From NCBI GenBank assembly GCA_903813345.2, contig CAIIXF020000007.1:32601564-32661563 (forward strand): a stretch of 60,000 nt of DNA, read 5' to 3'. Under the pieces are notes generated by a model. That model made no database searches. It was given only the letters and a program-made list of their open reading frames with translations, and was not told the DNA's origin. This document shows positions 12,821 through 24,576 of this stretch, in pieces; within the stretch, counting starts at the first letter, position 1; the number at the start of each line of letters is the position of its first letter. A program made the translations under genes and the position numbers. Source of the stretch: Owenia fusiformis. Taxonomy: Eukaryota; Annelida; Polychaeta; Sabellida; Oweniidae.

Positions 12821-13497
12821 AAGCCAAAAGTACCAAACTACAAAGAGTAGATGAAGCAAGTCCTATACATATAAAGGCAAGTAGTACCATACTGCAAAGT
12901 AAAGATGAAGTCAGTCCTATAGATATAAAGGCAAGTAGTACCATACTACAAAGTATAGATGAAGCAAATCCTATCGATATAAAGGCAAGTAGTGCCATAC
13001 TACAAAGTAAAGATGAAGTCAGTCCTATAGATATAAAGGCAAGTAGTACCAAACTACAAAGTATAGATGAAGCAAGTCCTATAGATATAAAGGCAAGTAG
13101 TACCATACTACAAAGTATAGATGAAGCAAATCCTATCAATATAAAGGCAAGTAGTGCCATACTGCAAAGTAAAGATGAAGTCAGTCCTATAGATATAAAG
13201 GCAAGTAGTGCCATGCTACAAAGTGTAGATGAAGCAAATCCTATAGATATAAAGGCAAGTAGTGCCATACTGCAAAGTAAAGATGAAGTCAGTCCTATAG
13301 ATATAAAGGCAAGTAGTGCCATGCTACAAAGTGTAGATGAAGCAAATCCTATAGATATAAAGGCAAGTAGTACCATACAACAAAGTGTAGATGAAGCAAA
13401 TCCTATAGATATAAAGGCAAGTAGTACCATAGTTCTGATTGTAATGTTGTGGCAAGTTCAAACTATTATCAAGGTCAGCATTAAGACAAAACAATGA
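12821..13497 (+). CDS. Possible terminal exon coding eleven 18-residue repeats
   Basis: A plus-strand frame is open from just after a TGA at 12810-12812 to TGA at 13495-13497. It encodes eleven repeats of 18 residues, type STILQSIDEANPIDIKAS, alternating with type SAILQSKDEVSPIDIKAS, followed by a 24-residue unique tail. The period (54 bp) is a multiple of three, no unit has a stop or frameshift, and many of the differences cluster at positions 3, 6, 8-9 and 11 of the repeat. A plausible acceptor (…gagatgcag) precedes it, and AATAAA signals follow at about 13675 and 13686. The product would be hydrophilic and low complexity; I recognise no family. No upstream exon is identified. The reverse strand is also open for 222 codons with hydrophobic repeats, so coding status and strand are uncertain. 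Confidence 0.35.
12829..13422. repeat. 54-bp minisatellite, 11 units
   Basis: Eleven 54-bp units each include aaggcaagtagtaccatact and a gatgaagcaagtcctatag or gatgaagtcagtcctatag core. Two unit types alternate over much of the array, so the duplicated block was probably 108 bp. Both strands remain open through all units. Confidence 0.95.
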
Positions 13498-14452
13498 TTC
13501 GTTTTTATATCTTCAAATTATAAATTATTAATATTTGAAAAATGTTTCTGTCTCTTCTCCAATTTAGCTGTCTGCAACTCTGTATCCTTCGTTGATTTAT
13601 TTATTATGTCATGTGCAGGAAACAGGTATTTTATTTGTATATGAACAAGCATATTATATAAAAATCATTATGAATAAAATTCAAAATAAATCTTATTTTT
13701 GTCTTGTTTATGCCACAATTGCACCCCCCTGACTGAAAACCAATTTTTTGTGCCCTCCCCCCCCGACTGAAAGCTAGCTACCCCCCCCCCCCTGTTCATA
13801 TCATACAGTGTTTTGAACATTATCTTATTTTCATTTTGATCTGACCCCTGTAATGTTTTTCCAATAGCTTTAGGAGTCAGTGGAAAGAGCAGTATAAGTC
13901 TGTCTAAGCTGTTCATAGACATCAAACTGCACCTACTAAGGCTAAAAGTCAATCTCTCTTTCATGAATTCCAGTATTTGGGCATCTATTGTACTTAAAAT
14001 GTAACAGCTCAATGGGGTCTGGATAAATATAGGGGTTGGGTTACTGACTTGGGTCTTGATGGTGCTGTATTAGATGCTTATCTTACACTAGAGGTTCCAT
14101 CAGTCTTATAGATCTCTCTGTCTCTCTATGGGAGCAGTTAATCTCAGGAATTCCTTTCTCCAAAGCAACTATAGGTATTTGGTTGTTAGCAGGTTTTAGG
14201 AGAATATCAAAAGTTAATCTTGTATTTTCTTAAACAGGGTAATTGCAAAATTGCTAATAGACTGGGACCAAATAGAAAAAGACATAATGGTACATAACAA
14301 AAGTACAATTGGAATTTCCATGATGGTGTTTTGTTCGCTGTTCTCGATCAATTTTCTCCAGCCCTTTTGGATTTTCTTTTATATATGTATATTTATTTTG
14401 AATATGAGTTATAAATGAGAATAAGAATAAAACCCATATTCAATCCTGACCA
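13498..14452. other. 3' flank of the repeat exon; C-rich runs, no gene
   Basis: The stretch contains two AATAAA hexamers (about 13675 and 13686) and homopolymeric C tracts at about 13757-13792. A 114-codon minus-strand open frame (13668-14012) crosses the C tracts and looks spurious. Nothing else is recognisable. Confidence 0.55.
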
Positions 14453-14770
14453 GAAATAACCTATTTATTCCATAATATATCCCTCTAAAATGTTACATTT
14501 GGATAATGCAAAAATTATATTAATAAATGCACATTGTTTGAAAAATGAAAAAAAATAAAATAAAATAACCGGGAACCCAAAAATAGGTTAATATGCTCCA
14601 ATACAATTTTTCCCGGGGACAATACGATTTTTTTTATGTAATACGCTCCAATTCGATTTTTTTCCCTGGGACAATACGATTTTTCCATGTAATATGATTC
14701 AATACGATTTTTATTCCTTCATATTTCCCTGGAAAAACAGTAGTATTATGGAATAAATAGAGGTTATTTC
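14453..14770. repeat. MITE-like inverted repeat with internal 'caatacgattttt' modules
   Basis: The left arm aataacctatttattccata (about 14456) is inverted on the right as tattatggaataaatagagg (14744-14763). Between the arms are four or five short degenerate repeats of the type caatacgattttt. A related fragment lies at about 15510-15655 and also ends in agtattatggaataaata. Exact ends and a TSD were not found. Confidence 0.5.
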
Positions 14771-15014
14771 ATGGTTGATTTTCAATATGAATTTAATTCC
14801 ACGGTAATATGATATTGACCAAGGAAAATATGATTTTGACAGACCGAGCTTAGGGAGTGAGAGGCAATATAATATTTACCAATGCCAGTATCAGTATAAC
14901 CTGTGGAATAAAATCCATATTGTGAATCAACCATGAAAAGACCTTTTCATTCCATATGTATTTTTATAATAATAGCCATACAATATCTTCATATTTGACA
15001 CTGTTTTCTTATTA

Positions 15015-15455
15015 TCCCACTAAACAAAGTTCAAGGGGGATATAGAGAAGCCTCTGTCTGTTTATCTGTTCGTGTGTCCATGCGATAACTCAAATACTGA
15101 TGAAAAGATTTGATTCAAATTTTGTAGGCTTATGGTTTATTTAAAATTTATATGCTGATGCCTTGGGATAAACGAGCTTTGCTCAAGACAAGATTGTCAA
15201 GATGGCAGCTGAATTTCAAATTACCACCATTTTTGTAAAAAAACATAATCTTTGATAGCTCAAATACTGGAGAAGGGATTTGGTTGGAATTCTATTTATT
15301 ATTATACCAGTTTATGGATTTGGTTCAGATTTTGCATGCTGCTACTTAGGGACAAAGGAGCTCTGTCCAAGAAGAAATTTTTAGATGGCCACTAATTATC
15401 AAAATATGTTTTGTTCGGTGAGATTTGCTACTCCATGGAGTTGCTGTTTTTCTAG
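15015..15455 (+). mobile_element. Helitron-like element, copy 2 (441 bp, best-defined ends)
   Basis: The 5' end is A|TCCCACTAAAC, followed by the conserved 'caagggggatatagagaagcc' block and a tctgtctg tract. The body contains about two to three 'actcaaatact…gatttggttcaaatttt' modules. The 3' end carries a hairpin around actccatggagt, then tgctgtttttCTAG. It shares both ends with copies 1, 3 and 4 but has the fewest internal modules. It is non-coding. The base after CTAG is C here, not the usual T, so the exact insertion dinucleotide is imperfect. Confidence 0.65.
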
Positions 15456-15509
15456 CTAGCGTTCTTGTTATGTTGCTCATCAATGAAAGCATCCGCAGTG
15501 ATGTTAGAA

Positions 15510-15655
15510 TTTGATTTTTCAGTTGAATACGATCCCAATATGAATTCTTCCTTGACAATAAAATTCCAATACAATTTTTCTGAGTGAATATGATTTTATG
15601 AGGGACAATATGATTTTTCCCCCATGGAAAACAATAGTATTATGGAATAAATATT
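15510..15655. repeat. Fragment related to the 14.45-kb MITE
   Basis: It carries repeated gaatacgat, ccaatacaatttttctgag and acaatatgatttttc modules and ends agtattatggaataaata, matching the right arm of the 14453-14770 element. The left arm is missing. Confidence 0.45.
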
Positions 15656-18600
15656 AATAATGAGCCCATATTACATCATCACTAAATCATTATGACAATA
15701 GTGATGTTATCATGATGACAATATGGATGGCAAACAAATTTTTGTCTGTAAATAAAGATGAACACTGTCAATAAAGATGATAAGTGTCAATATTGGCAAG
15801 AGTATTGACCCCTCAGTCTCACTCTTCATGCTGTTTTAACCTGTAGTGATAGAATAAACAACAGAATCAGATAAATAGAACTCTAAAACAGTTTTTCTAA
15901 TGATCTGTTGAGCTTTGATTATTGAATGTTTATAAATGCAAGCACTTAACGTGTTAACACAAATAAATGGCATAGTGTTAGAATTGTAATATAAAACCCC
16001 ATTGAGATTCACCCATATGTGACCTTATTCAGGTAAATGTTAACTAGATGGAATCATTGAAATGTTTATACATATTTATTTCACCTTACTGTGCTCATCC
16101 CTTTCGATAATTCCACAAAATCCTGACATTAATCATCTCTGATAATCAAAAATCAGAGTTTTATCCCCAGCTTCAATACAAAATTTAAATCCAGATTTGA
16201 ACATTGTAATTAACACCCATAATAAGAAGTATAGAAATTCTTTGATGAAGCAGAACGGAACGAAGAATCAAATCCCATGAGTACATAGTTTGTAGGATGG
16301 ATATTTGAGGTATGTTAAAGTAGGCAAAGACTGGCTACTTCACTGACAGCTCTGAAGCTATCCAGTACCCTATTTTACCGGGACTGCATTATGATGGAGC
16401 CTGACTGGAACCTACTTAATACAAACACAATTTCTCAAAAGCTCTCAGTATTTTCTCTGGCTCCGTTTAGATGTTTAATGTCTGTTAAAACCCAGACCTC
16501 TTATAAAAAATATAAAAGAAAACCAGTGTCTGTTTTTCTATCCACTTAAGGTATACTTTTAATTGTTTCACAGGCTCCAAGTGAGCGGTCTGCAAATAGC
16601 TGATTGTTTTTGAATTATAATCCAATAATGTAAGTGTCCTTTTATGGCATTTCAGGCTTGTGATACTTTTATGATAAGTGTATGTTTGTTGGTTTTCTTT
16701 TTATGACTTTTATAGAATTTTCATGTCAAATGATATATACCCATTTTTTAATTCTTAGCTCAATGAACAGATATCATTGCTACCAAGTTCTGTTCTCATC
16801 TTTTCAAATTAAAAATTATATTGTCAAATATTCCGAGTATGCTGACAGGTTTTCACAACAGGGAGTCTCATATATTTAGCAATCCAGGAGGAGATTTATC
16901 ATTAGGCCTTTGTATGAAAGGAGTAGGGAAAATTTATCATTTAGGCTAAGTTCCCAACTTGTGGCTAAAAACTACTTTTACCAATCATCCTGGTGATGTA
17001 GACCAAATATCTGGCTCACCCTTGCTACTATTCTTCATTTCTCATTTTATCTTGAAATTTATCTTCTAAATTCCCAGCAAAAAGTAAAAGATCTAAATCC
17101 TGCTTGGTGTATAGTTCATTTAATGTGCATTTTTATCAGGCTTATTGATTTAATCGTGAGCAATGTGAGTTTCATTATTTTCAAGAGCATTTTAGGGGCC
17201 AACTTAGTTATACACTATATATCATACTTAGAATAAAGACTTCACAAAGACAACCTTAAGTAAACAAAACAACAGAAAACATGTATAATGTCAGAAGCGG
17301 ATGGGCTGTGAAATATGCTGCTTTACAAATGTTGCCTGCTGCCAGGGATCTCAAATAAATTCAAGGGTTCACAACTTTTGTGTCTTAGACTTTATTAAAA
17401 GTGATTTTTTATATTTTAAAGATTTTTGATTGGATTAATATATATATCAGAGGATCATTAAAACAGTGCAAGGGACCATTTTGTACAACAGTGACAGATT
17501 TCCATAAATACTTAAAACCACAGTATCATGTCTAGGCCTTGCAACCATTTACTAGTAGATAGCAGTCCTTGGCACTTTTTGGTTTCTATGAAAACATGAC
17601 GTTTTTTGTAACTTCTATCATTTTGCAAATTTTCCAATGAATTTTGACCCTTCTGTTTACTTTTTATTTTTCAGCAAGTGTTTCTTTCATCACAAAATGG
17701 CATAACTTTATCATGGAACTTTATCATAGGGAAGACAATACTAAAATAATGTTAATCCGATAATATACAATATGCCTGTCTCTATGTTCCTGATGGTTTT
17801 AGACAGATCAGATTGTAGTGACTTTATATTATTGAACATGAATCTCATATATTAGAATGCGAACATAACTTTTGTATTTTGTACTTTTACAATTTTTGAA
17901 TGTGCCTTTTAATGCTGATGCCTTGATTCATGACCTCATGTAATAACCTTTTTAAAAACATGACTGAAGAGTTTGTTAAAATGGATTTTTAAAGGTCAAA
18001 CTAATCAAGCTGTGATAGATATTAGACACAGATCTTAGCAATGAATCTGATGTTAAATTTATTTTATCCCTCAAGGAAAAGGTCAAAATGATATCATCAT
18101 AGACAGTCACTTTTGAAGTGAATCAGAATGGAGGAATTCTCATGAGGCTTCAGGGGGTTTCATCATTCATTATATGGAGAATGTTTTAGTTGCATTTGGT
18201 GCTTTATGATTGAATGGTGATTAATTATGAATTAAACTCCTCTTTTTGAGATGCCAAGTCAAATTTTTGTAAAGTTAAAAATAATAAAATTTCTAAAAAA
18301 TCATTTCCTCAAATGATATTGTTCTCATTTATACATGTGCCTTAAAAATCATTGAAGAATTATTAAAATTTTATGTAATGGATAGAATACATTTACTGGC
18401 GTCAGTAAAAACCCATATATTGATTATAGTATTTACTACCCTTTTATGCCAATAATATTAGAATGAAATAAACCATCCGTCTAGATCTTCATAATACTTC
18501 CTTCCATGTGCCATGTGCAATCAAAACATGAAAATTCAATTTCTCCATTTACTAAACATGTTTTAACATTTTAACATTAATTCTCGTTTTTCTTGAAAAA

Positions 18601-19531
18601 CACTATTTAAAAGCACATTGATTTTGTTACACAGTATGCTGATTAAGGGTTAAAGAATACATAAATGATGTTAAAAAGCAAGGAGAAATGTAGTTGTATG
18701 TTATCAGGAGACAATCTGATGGTTCATAGAGATAATTCACCCAAGCACAGAAAAACAAGGATACCCTTAGTAAAGTTTAATTTAAATCCTGCTTCTTTTG
18801 GTACAATTACTGGGATAAAGGGATTAAAAAGAATTGAAGGGATGAATATACATACATAACGTATTATTGTAATCATATGTTATGAAATGTTACTATATTA
18901 TAGGAAATAGCATGACGTGTGCATGTCCAGAATAGAGTTTTCTATACAGGTAGTTACTCTTGCTAGTAAACGGTTTAATGATAAAGTATGATATTTGAAA
19001 TTGTAAACACATTTGTGAAATTTGTCTTTGCATATTGAAAGCAGTGACTAAAAGTATATAAATATAATATTTTTTCTCTTGACATCAAAAGTTATAAATC
19101 AGTCAAGGAGATGGGATTGCCTTGTAAGTTATATTGTCATTAAAATACCTGAAAATGTCCTGTTTCTACTCAAAAATGAAACATCCCAACATTTAATGAA
19201 TCAGAAAGATGTTTGTTGTCTTTAAGATTTAAACTAGCATAACCTTTATCAATGCTTAGATCCAAAAATGTGTCACTGATTTGCTTCAATATAAATATCA
19301 TAATATTAATGATACATGCAATGAACTAACTAAATACAGTTTTGACCACCATCAAAAGTTTATTTGTAATTTTACAGAGTGATTAAAGATGAAATCTGAT
19401 TTCCACTGAGTTACTCTATGTTTAACTGGCTTGTGTATTCATTGAACATACACACAAGACTCATATATCTGTTTATAAATATATATGTTTCTTGTCTCTG
19501 CTGGTCTTTATATGGAGTTATCTTGGCTACA
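15656..19531. other. AT-rich stretch, no gene recognised
   Basis: Short open frames (for example 16682-16879 + and 18665-18859 +) have no recognisable content or splice-site support. I see no transposon termini and no RNA gene. Confidence 0.55.
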
Positions 19532-20237
19532 CAGGCAAATTACATCCGACCCTGTACAAGCCCGTATAGAGCTTGATACGAGTCTCGTAATTGCTTGTAA
19601 TTTTCGAGCCTTGTAAGAGCTTGCAATTACAAGGCCCACAATAGCTCATAATTTTTGGCCCCCGTATGGTGCCTGTAATGAGCCCTGTAATAAATCGTAA
19701 TTTTTGATTCCCGTACTTGCTCGTACAGTGCCTGTTACAAGGCCCATAATAGCTCGTAATTTTCAAGCCTTGTACTTGCCTGTGCGATGCCCGTAACAAG
19801 GCCCGTAATGGCTCGTAATTCTCGAGCACTGTACTTGCCTGTATGGGGCTTGTAACGAGGCACGTAATTGCTTGTTTATTTTTATGAACATTTTTTTGAT
19901 CAATGAAATAAATTACAGCATACTTGAGAAATTACATTTTAATTATATCTTATTATGAATTATTATGTCTTCAATAATTTCAAAATATTCACATGTCTGT
20001 ATCAACATGATAAACAGTATAAAAGCTAGGAAACAAAATAAACAGGATTACCAATAGGAGACATCATATTTCTCTACAAGTGAAGTAAATGCAACATTTG
20101 CGTCGTATGACCTCGTACAGGCCTCTAAAAGAAGCTCCTTACCAGCCTGTACAAGGAACGTGCTCCTTTTTGCCCGTAATGACTCGTAATTCTCGAGGCT
20201 CGTATGCGCTTGTACGGGGCCTAATGTAATTTGCCTG
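19532..20237. mobile_element. 706-bp TIR element with internal tandem modules
   Basis: The left end CAGGCAAATTACAT is exactly inverted at the right end (ATGTAATTTGCCTG), with further matching around tgtacaagc. Inside the left half, a module of about 55-64 bp built on ctcgtaattttcgagccttg and gtacttgcctgt repeats about six times (19545-19875). It recurs once or twice near the right end (20105-20220), separated by an AT-rich centre. Possible 6-bp flanks are gctaca and agtaca, an imperfect duplication. No transposase frame is present; the 100-codon minus-strand frame at 19527-19829 is repeat-derived. Confidence 0.75.
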
Positions 20238-21071
20238 AGTACAGTGTGTGAGCCAATGCAATGAATGGAAGATACTGATGTTCATCTTTGGCTCTGGCAA
20301 AGGTAGAACTATCTTACTTTTTGTACCATTGAGATGCAGGTTAAATTGACAAAGTTCAAATTAGAATTTCTCAAAATGCAGCCCATGGACTTTTCAAAAC
20401 ATTTCAGAGAAATACAGCGAAACATCTCTCCTTCATGTCAAAAAAATTTCAACAAAAATATCCCACCAAAATCAAAAGTTCTGCTTTCTTACATAGTTAG
20501 AGTACCAAACGTCATCATATTTATGTACATTGACCAATTCACCACGACCAAGCTCATCCATCCACAGAAAGCAATCCAAAATATTTTACCGATCACTGTT
20601 ATGATCACATGTTTCCCAGTTATTCTGGGCATTATATGCCTGCAAATTAGAGTATTCTATCCAAAGATGGTGCTTTAGTATACCATTGATGTCCCCAAAC
20701 AGGTTTTTAATAGAACTACTTTCCTCATACCACGAAATAAACAAACGGAGTAAGGATAGTACACTCAAAACCATACCTAATTCCAAAACCTTGGAAGCAA
20801 CTGGACTCCATAAACACATGTTTATTCTTTGTCTCTTAGACCTGACACAAATGGATTATCTTGCACTCAGTTAAGAATTTGACAATTGAGTCATGAAAAT
20901 GTGGGATATTTTGACCAATTTGGTTGCTAAAATTAGAACTTTGTACTTAGTAAAAAAATCCTAGAAAGATACTGTGTAGTTGTACTAACATTGTCCTTTC
21001 CCATGATGTATAAATCCCCATAAGTATATCAGAGAAGCAAGTACTGTGTATCAGTTGGAGTATTGACCAAC
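20238..21071. other. No gene recognised
   Basis: Overlapping open frames on both strands (20334-20678 +, 20586-20819 -, 20686-20874 +) have no recognisable family content, no clear splice sites and no repeat structure. They could be remnants of an old element, but I cannot support this. Confidence 0.5.
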
Positions 21072-21297
21072 GGGTTTGTAGAAAAAACCTGCTTTTTATT
21101 TGAAGCTTCTAGCTCAATTTTGAAGGAAGTTACATACATTCAAAACAAATCTTACACATTTTCTAATGATCTAATATGTTATATAATCGTATTTTTCGTT
21201 TTTTGGGTACCCGGTTTTTTCGACCGGGTACCAAGTTTGAACCCAGCATGGAGGATTTACTACCCGATACCCGGTACCCGGTTTTTTCTACAAACCC
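21072..21297. mobile_element. MULE-like MITE, copy A (9-bp TSD)
   Basis: The ends GGGTTTGTAGAAAAAACC and the inverted ggttttttctacaaaccc bound a 226-bp element. The 9-bp TSD ttgaccaac is exact (21063-21071 and 21298-21306). The interior is rich in acccgg/ccgggt palindromic modules. A 9-bp duplication with this kind of terminus suggests the Mutator-like superfamily, by TSD length only. Copy B is at 27541-28140. Confidence 0.85.
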
Positions 21298-21306
21298 TTG
21301 ACCAAC

Positions 21307-22090
21307 TGCACTAAGACAATTTTCACTTACTAGTTTTGGCTAATGTCATGTTAGATAAGGAAAAAGCCCCTTATATTCAAGTTCAAGTTTTGTAAATATT
21401 GTTATTCTTCAAGTTTTGTCATTACATTTCTGAATTAGGACTTCTATAGAAGTAATAGGAGTATAGGGCAACCTCACTCAATTTAGGTAAAGAATTAAAT
21501 TATTTTACAAAAGTTCTATATTCATATCTGAATGTTGTGTAGCCCCACTGCATGTTTGTCATTTCTTTTTCATATTCAATTACAAAACTGATTGAAGCAA
21601 CTTTAAGGCTTGTATTGAACGTTTTCTCTAATTTATTGTCTTTTCTTTTTCATTTTTGCCATGACCAGTTTCTTATTTATTGACTGAATACTTGCTTTGA
21701 AATCTTAATGTCATATTCTATTAAATGTTCTATAACTTTAGAGTGTTTCTATAACTTTAAAATGTATCCAGTGAACTCTAGGGATAAACATGGTTTTTCC
21801 ATTTAGACTATCTTGTTCTATATCTAAGCTAGCATTTTCATTTGACAACTTGATTACCTTTTCACCATTTTGTTCTTATAATGACCCGCTGTGCCAATAC
21901 AATTCTTTCTTTTAGTACAGGGAGCACCTTATATATCCTGTACTTACAAATATTTGGTCGTTGGATGAGGAACAGTGTTTGGGCTGTTGCTTATGCTTTG
22001 AACTGATGAAGAACATGTAAAAATCTGTTTTCTTAATAAGGGCCCAGCTGTATCCATGGTTACATCTTGGCCTTTTCTAGCTTTTACTTA
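21307..22090. other. AT-rich stretch, nothing recognised
   Basis: No gene, RNA or element terminus could be supported. Confidence 0.55.
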
Positions 22091-22095
22091 CAGTG

Positions 22096-22624
22096 CACTG
22101 GTGATCCAATCGATTACGCTAGTTACCGAAACGATTCGTTTTGGTAACAAAATGTCGGAACGTCGAAGGTACGATTTTTCTTTTTTCCTTATTCCACGCG
22201 TTGTAGACAGAATCCCTACGACGTTTTTTCTCACAAACATGTATCAGTATCATATGTTTTAGAAAAAGTTCATGTTTGCGAAGAAATAGCTCAGAAGACA
22301 ACAGAATCGTCGATTTAATTCTTCACTTAAGTTACATAAACGATTTGGGTTAAAAGTGCAGATCTTAACTGTTTTTCGAAAAACCGTTTAGTGAAGTGAA
22401 GAATTAAATCGACGATTCTGTTGTCTTCTGAACTATTTGTTCGCACATAAGTACATTTTCTTAAACATTTGATACTGATACATTTGTGTTAAAAAATGTC
22501 GTGGGAATTCTGCCTACAACGTGTGAAATAAGGGAAAGAGAAAAATCGTACCTTCGACGTTCCGACATTTTGTTACCAAAACGAACCGTTTCGGTAACCA
22601 GCGTAATCGAGTGGATCACCAGTG
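22096..22624 (+). mobile_element. 530-bp CAC-ended foldback transposon, copy 1
   Basis: The terminus CACTGGTGATCC is inverted at the right end as GGATCACCAGTG. The arms are about 240 bp each and nearly complementary throughout (gtaccttcgacgttccgaca, cagaagacaacagaatcgtc and their inverses). They enclose a loop of roughly 35-45 bp containing agtgcagatcttaactgttt. The TSD is exact, cagtg (22091-22095 and 22625-22629). Short frames on both strands are arm artefacts. Loop orientation is the same as in copy 2 and opposite to copy 3. Confidence 0.92.
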
Positions 22625-22629
22625 CAGTG

Positions 22630-24477
22630 GAAAATACATGCATGCAAATAACCATAGCATGCAATGCTCATGTACAGTTTTAATGAATAAGATTTGCTAG
22701 ATTGATGCTGTATGCTTGTATGACATATCCACTGCAACTGATTTTTGGTGTTTATTTTAAGTTTGAATGGCCAGAATATAAACTTTAATCATTTTTCCTA
22801 AAAAAGGTCATGATCAAGTTCTGCTCTAAAGCCGATTTTCAAAAGGGGCACTCATTTCAAAATGGCGGCCATTTTAGTGCCGATTTTACAGTAATTTAGG
22901 TGCAATATGTAAAACTGTAATAGCAATATGTTTAAATGTAAAAAAATGATAAAGGACATTAATAAAGCTAAAAATGTAGATATTAAAAAAGCACATGGCA
23001 GCCATTGTTCTGGTTTTACCAGGATTCGAAACAAGCAGCCATTGCTTTGGCAGAAGGTCACGTGATCACCTCTTCGTAAACAGGCATCATTGGTTAACTC
23101 TTGGAAAACTTGTGTTTGTGATTGATCATGTGATTATATCGTACTATTTGATTGGTCATTGTATAGACTGATGTACATAATTCTAAAAAACGTAAAAAAC
23201 GTCATCCATTGCCAAAACTCTGACTGGATCATACCAGTCAACAAGAAACAGTCAAATGAGACTAATAGATTCAAAAACAGTTATAATTTTGAGTGATAGG
23301 ATACTATAAGGCTCTTGTTAATATAGCTGTGCAAGTTCAAGTCACCAAGATGAGCTAATTAAAGCAAGAATAGGGAAATAAAATGGGTAACTTTTTTTGA
23401 ATTCCTGTTTCCATCCTGGTAAAATTATATGGTAGTAAGTTTCGAAAGAAACGTTGACTCAAGTCCATGTTCATCATTACTCTTTGCCATATTAGAATCT
23501 ATATTGGCATCTTTCATAGTTCAAAAGGGTCTAGTGCACTTTCCGTAATGATTTCCCCATAAACAAAATGAATCATTTTTAGGTGTAACATAAAGAATAC
23601 AATGTCACATAATACTTTGGAAAATATTTAAGCGTTTGGACCCACATGGCCTGAGGTTGAGGTCATTAAGTTCAGCAAGGGTGTATTGACTTGACATTGG
23701 ATGTGTTCTATTGACTTAACATGTGGATACCATCAGATTCCAATGGAGGCCATTGGTTTCTATTGATTTTCACAAAAATACCTAAAATACACTATGACCC
23801 GATTCGATTGCAAATTAGAAAATTTCACAATATGATACAAATGGTATATCACATCAGATGTGCAAATATAAAGTTTGCAATCGATTCAGGTCATACTTCA
23901 AATCAAAAGATTATACATTTTTTCATCATTTTTTCCCTACAAAATGGCTTTAGAAAAATACTTCAAAAGCAACTTTTACACTAATGAAATCCCATACAAC
24001 TTTGTTAATCCAAAGATTATACTGTTAAGTTTCATTAATTAATAACATATTTAGATAAGATGTAGGGATGTGTAGGATGCAAATGGATTTTGACAGATAC
24101 AAAAAGACTTCCTGGTTTGGCATCTCTACCCCTGTACACTTTATGATTGAATATTGGCCCTAATAAGTGGCCAATTCATGAATACAGTGCTGAATATGGT
24201 CAACAAGATACTAGTATACATATAAATGTAATTATAAAAGCAGTATATTTGTTTTGAAAAATCAGATGAGTTTATTTTTGTTCAAGGGGAGATCATTATT
24301 TAGGGCACACTAGATCCTTTGTACTCCTACTCCCAAATATTTGATGCAAAACGTTCTCGAAAAATTTCGAACGGAATGCATGACATATCCATAATTCACG
24401 TGAAAAGTCCGAACAAAATGCGTAAATTTTTTTCCAGCGTTCGTATTTTTGCTGTGTAGGCGACCTTTTTTAGAAAT
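22630..24477. other. AT-rich stretch, no gene recognised
   Basis: Short modules such as aaaatggcggccatttt occur (about 22859), reminiscent of the Helitron-like internal repeat but without its ends. No exon or RNA gene is supported. Confidence 0.5.
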
Positions 24478-24576
24478 TTTCTGTCACGCACAAATAACTG
24501 GCGTGACTTAACATTCTTCAGCAAATGTGTGACAAATACGCAATTTGCGGGACAGTTGACAGGCCTGCTATGTAAT
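24478..24576. repeat. Truncated CAGG-ended element (right end only)
   Basis: This roughly 99-bp segment (ttttctgtcacgca, tggcgtgactt, ttcttcagcaaatg, gcgggacagttgacaggcct) matches the right part of the 211-bp element inserted in the gypsy gag region at 44796-45006. No left terminus is visible here. Confidence 0.7.

Noticed and set aside
12762-13430. 222-codon hydrophobic repeat frame on the minus strand (multi-pass membrane protein?)
   Set aside because: It is the antisense of the 54-bp array; the period keeps both strands open. The plus strand has better gene context (acceptor, stop, polyadenylation signals), though neither is proven.
22056-22683. Similar short proteins predicted at 22.1, 22.5, 29.7, 30.1 and 49.8-50.4 kb on both strands
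   Set aside because: All fall within the arms of the three foldback copies; the similarity is that of the inverted repeats, not of a gene family.
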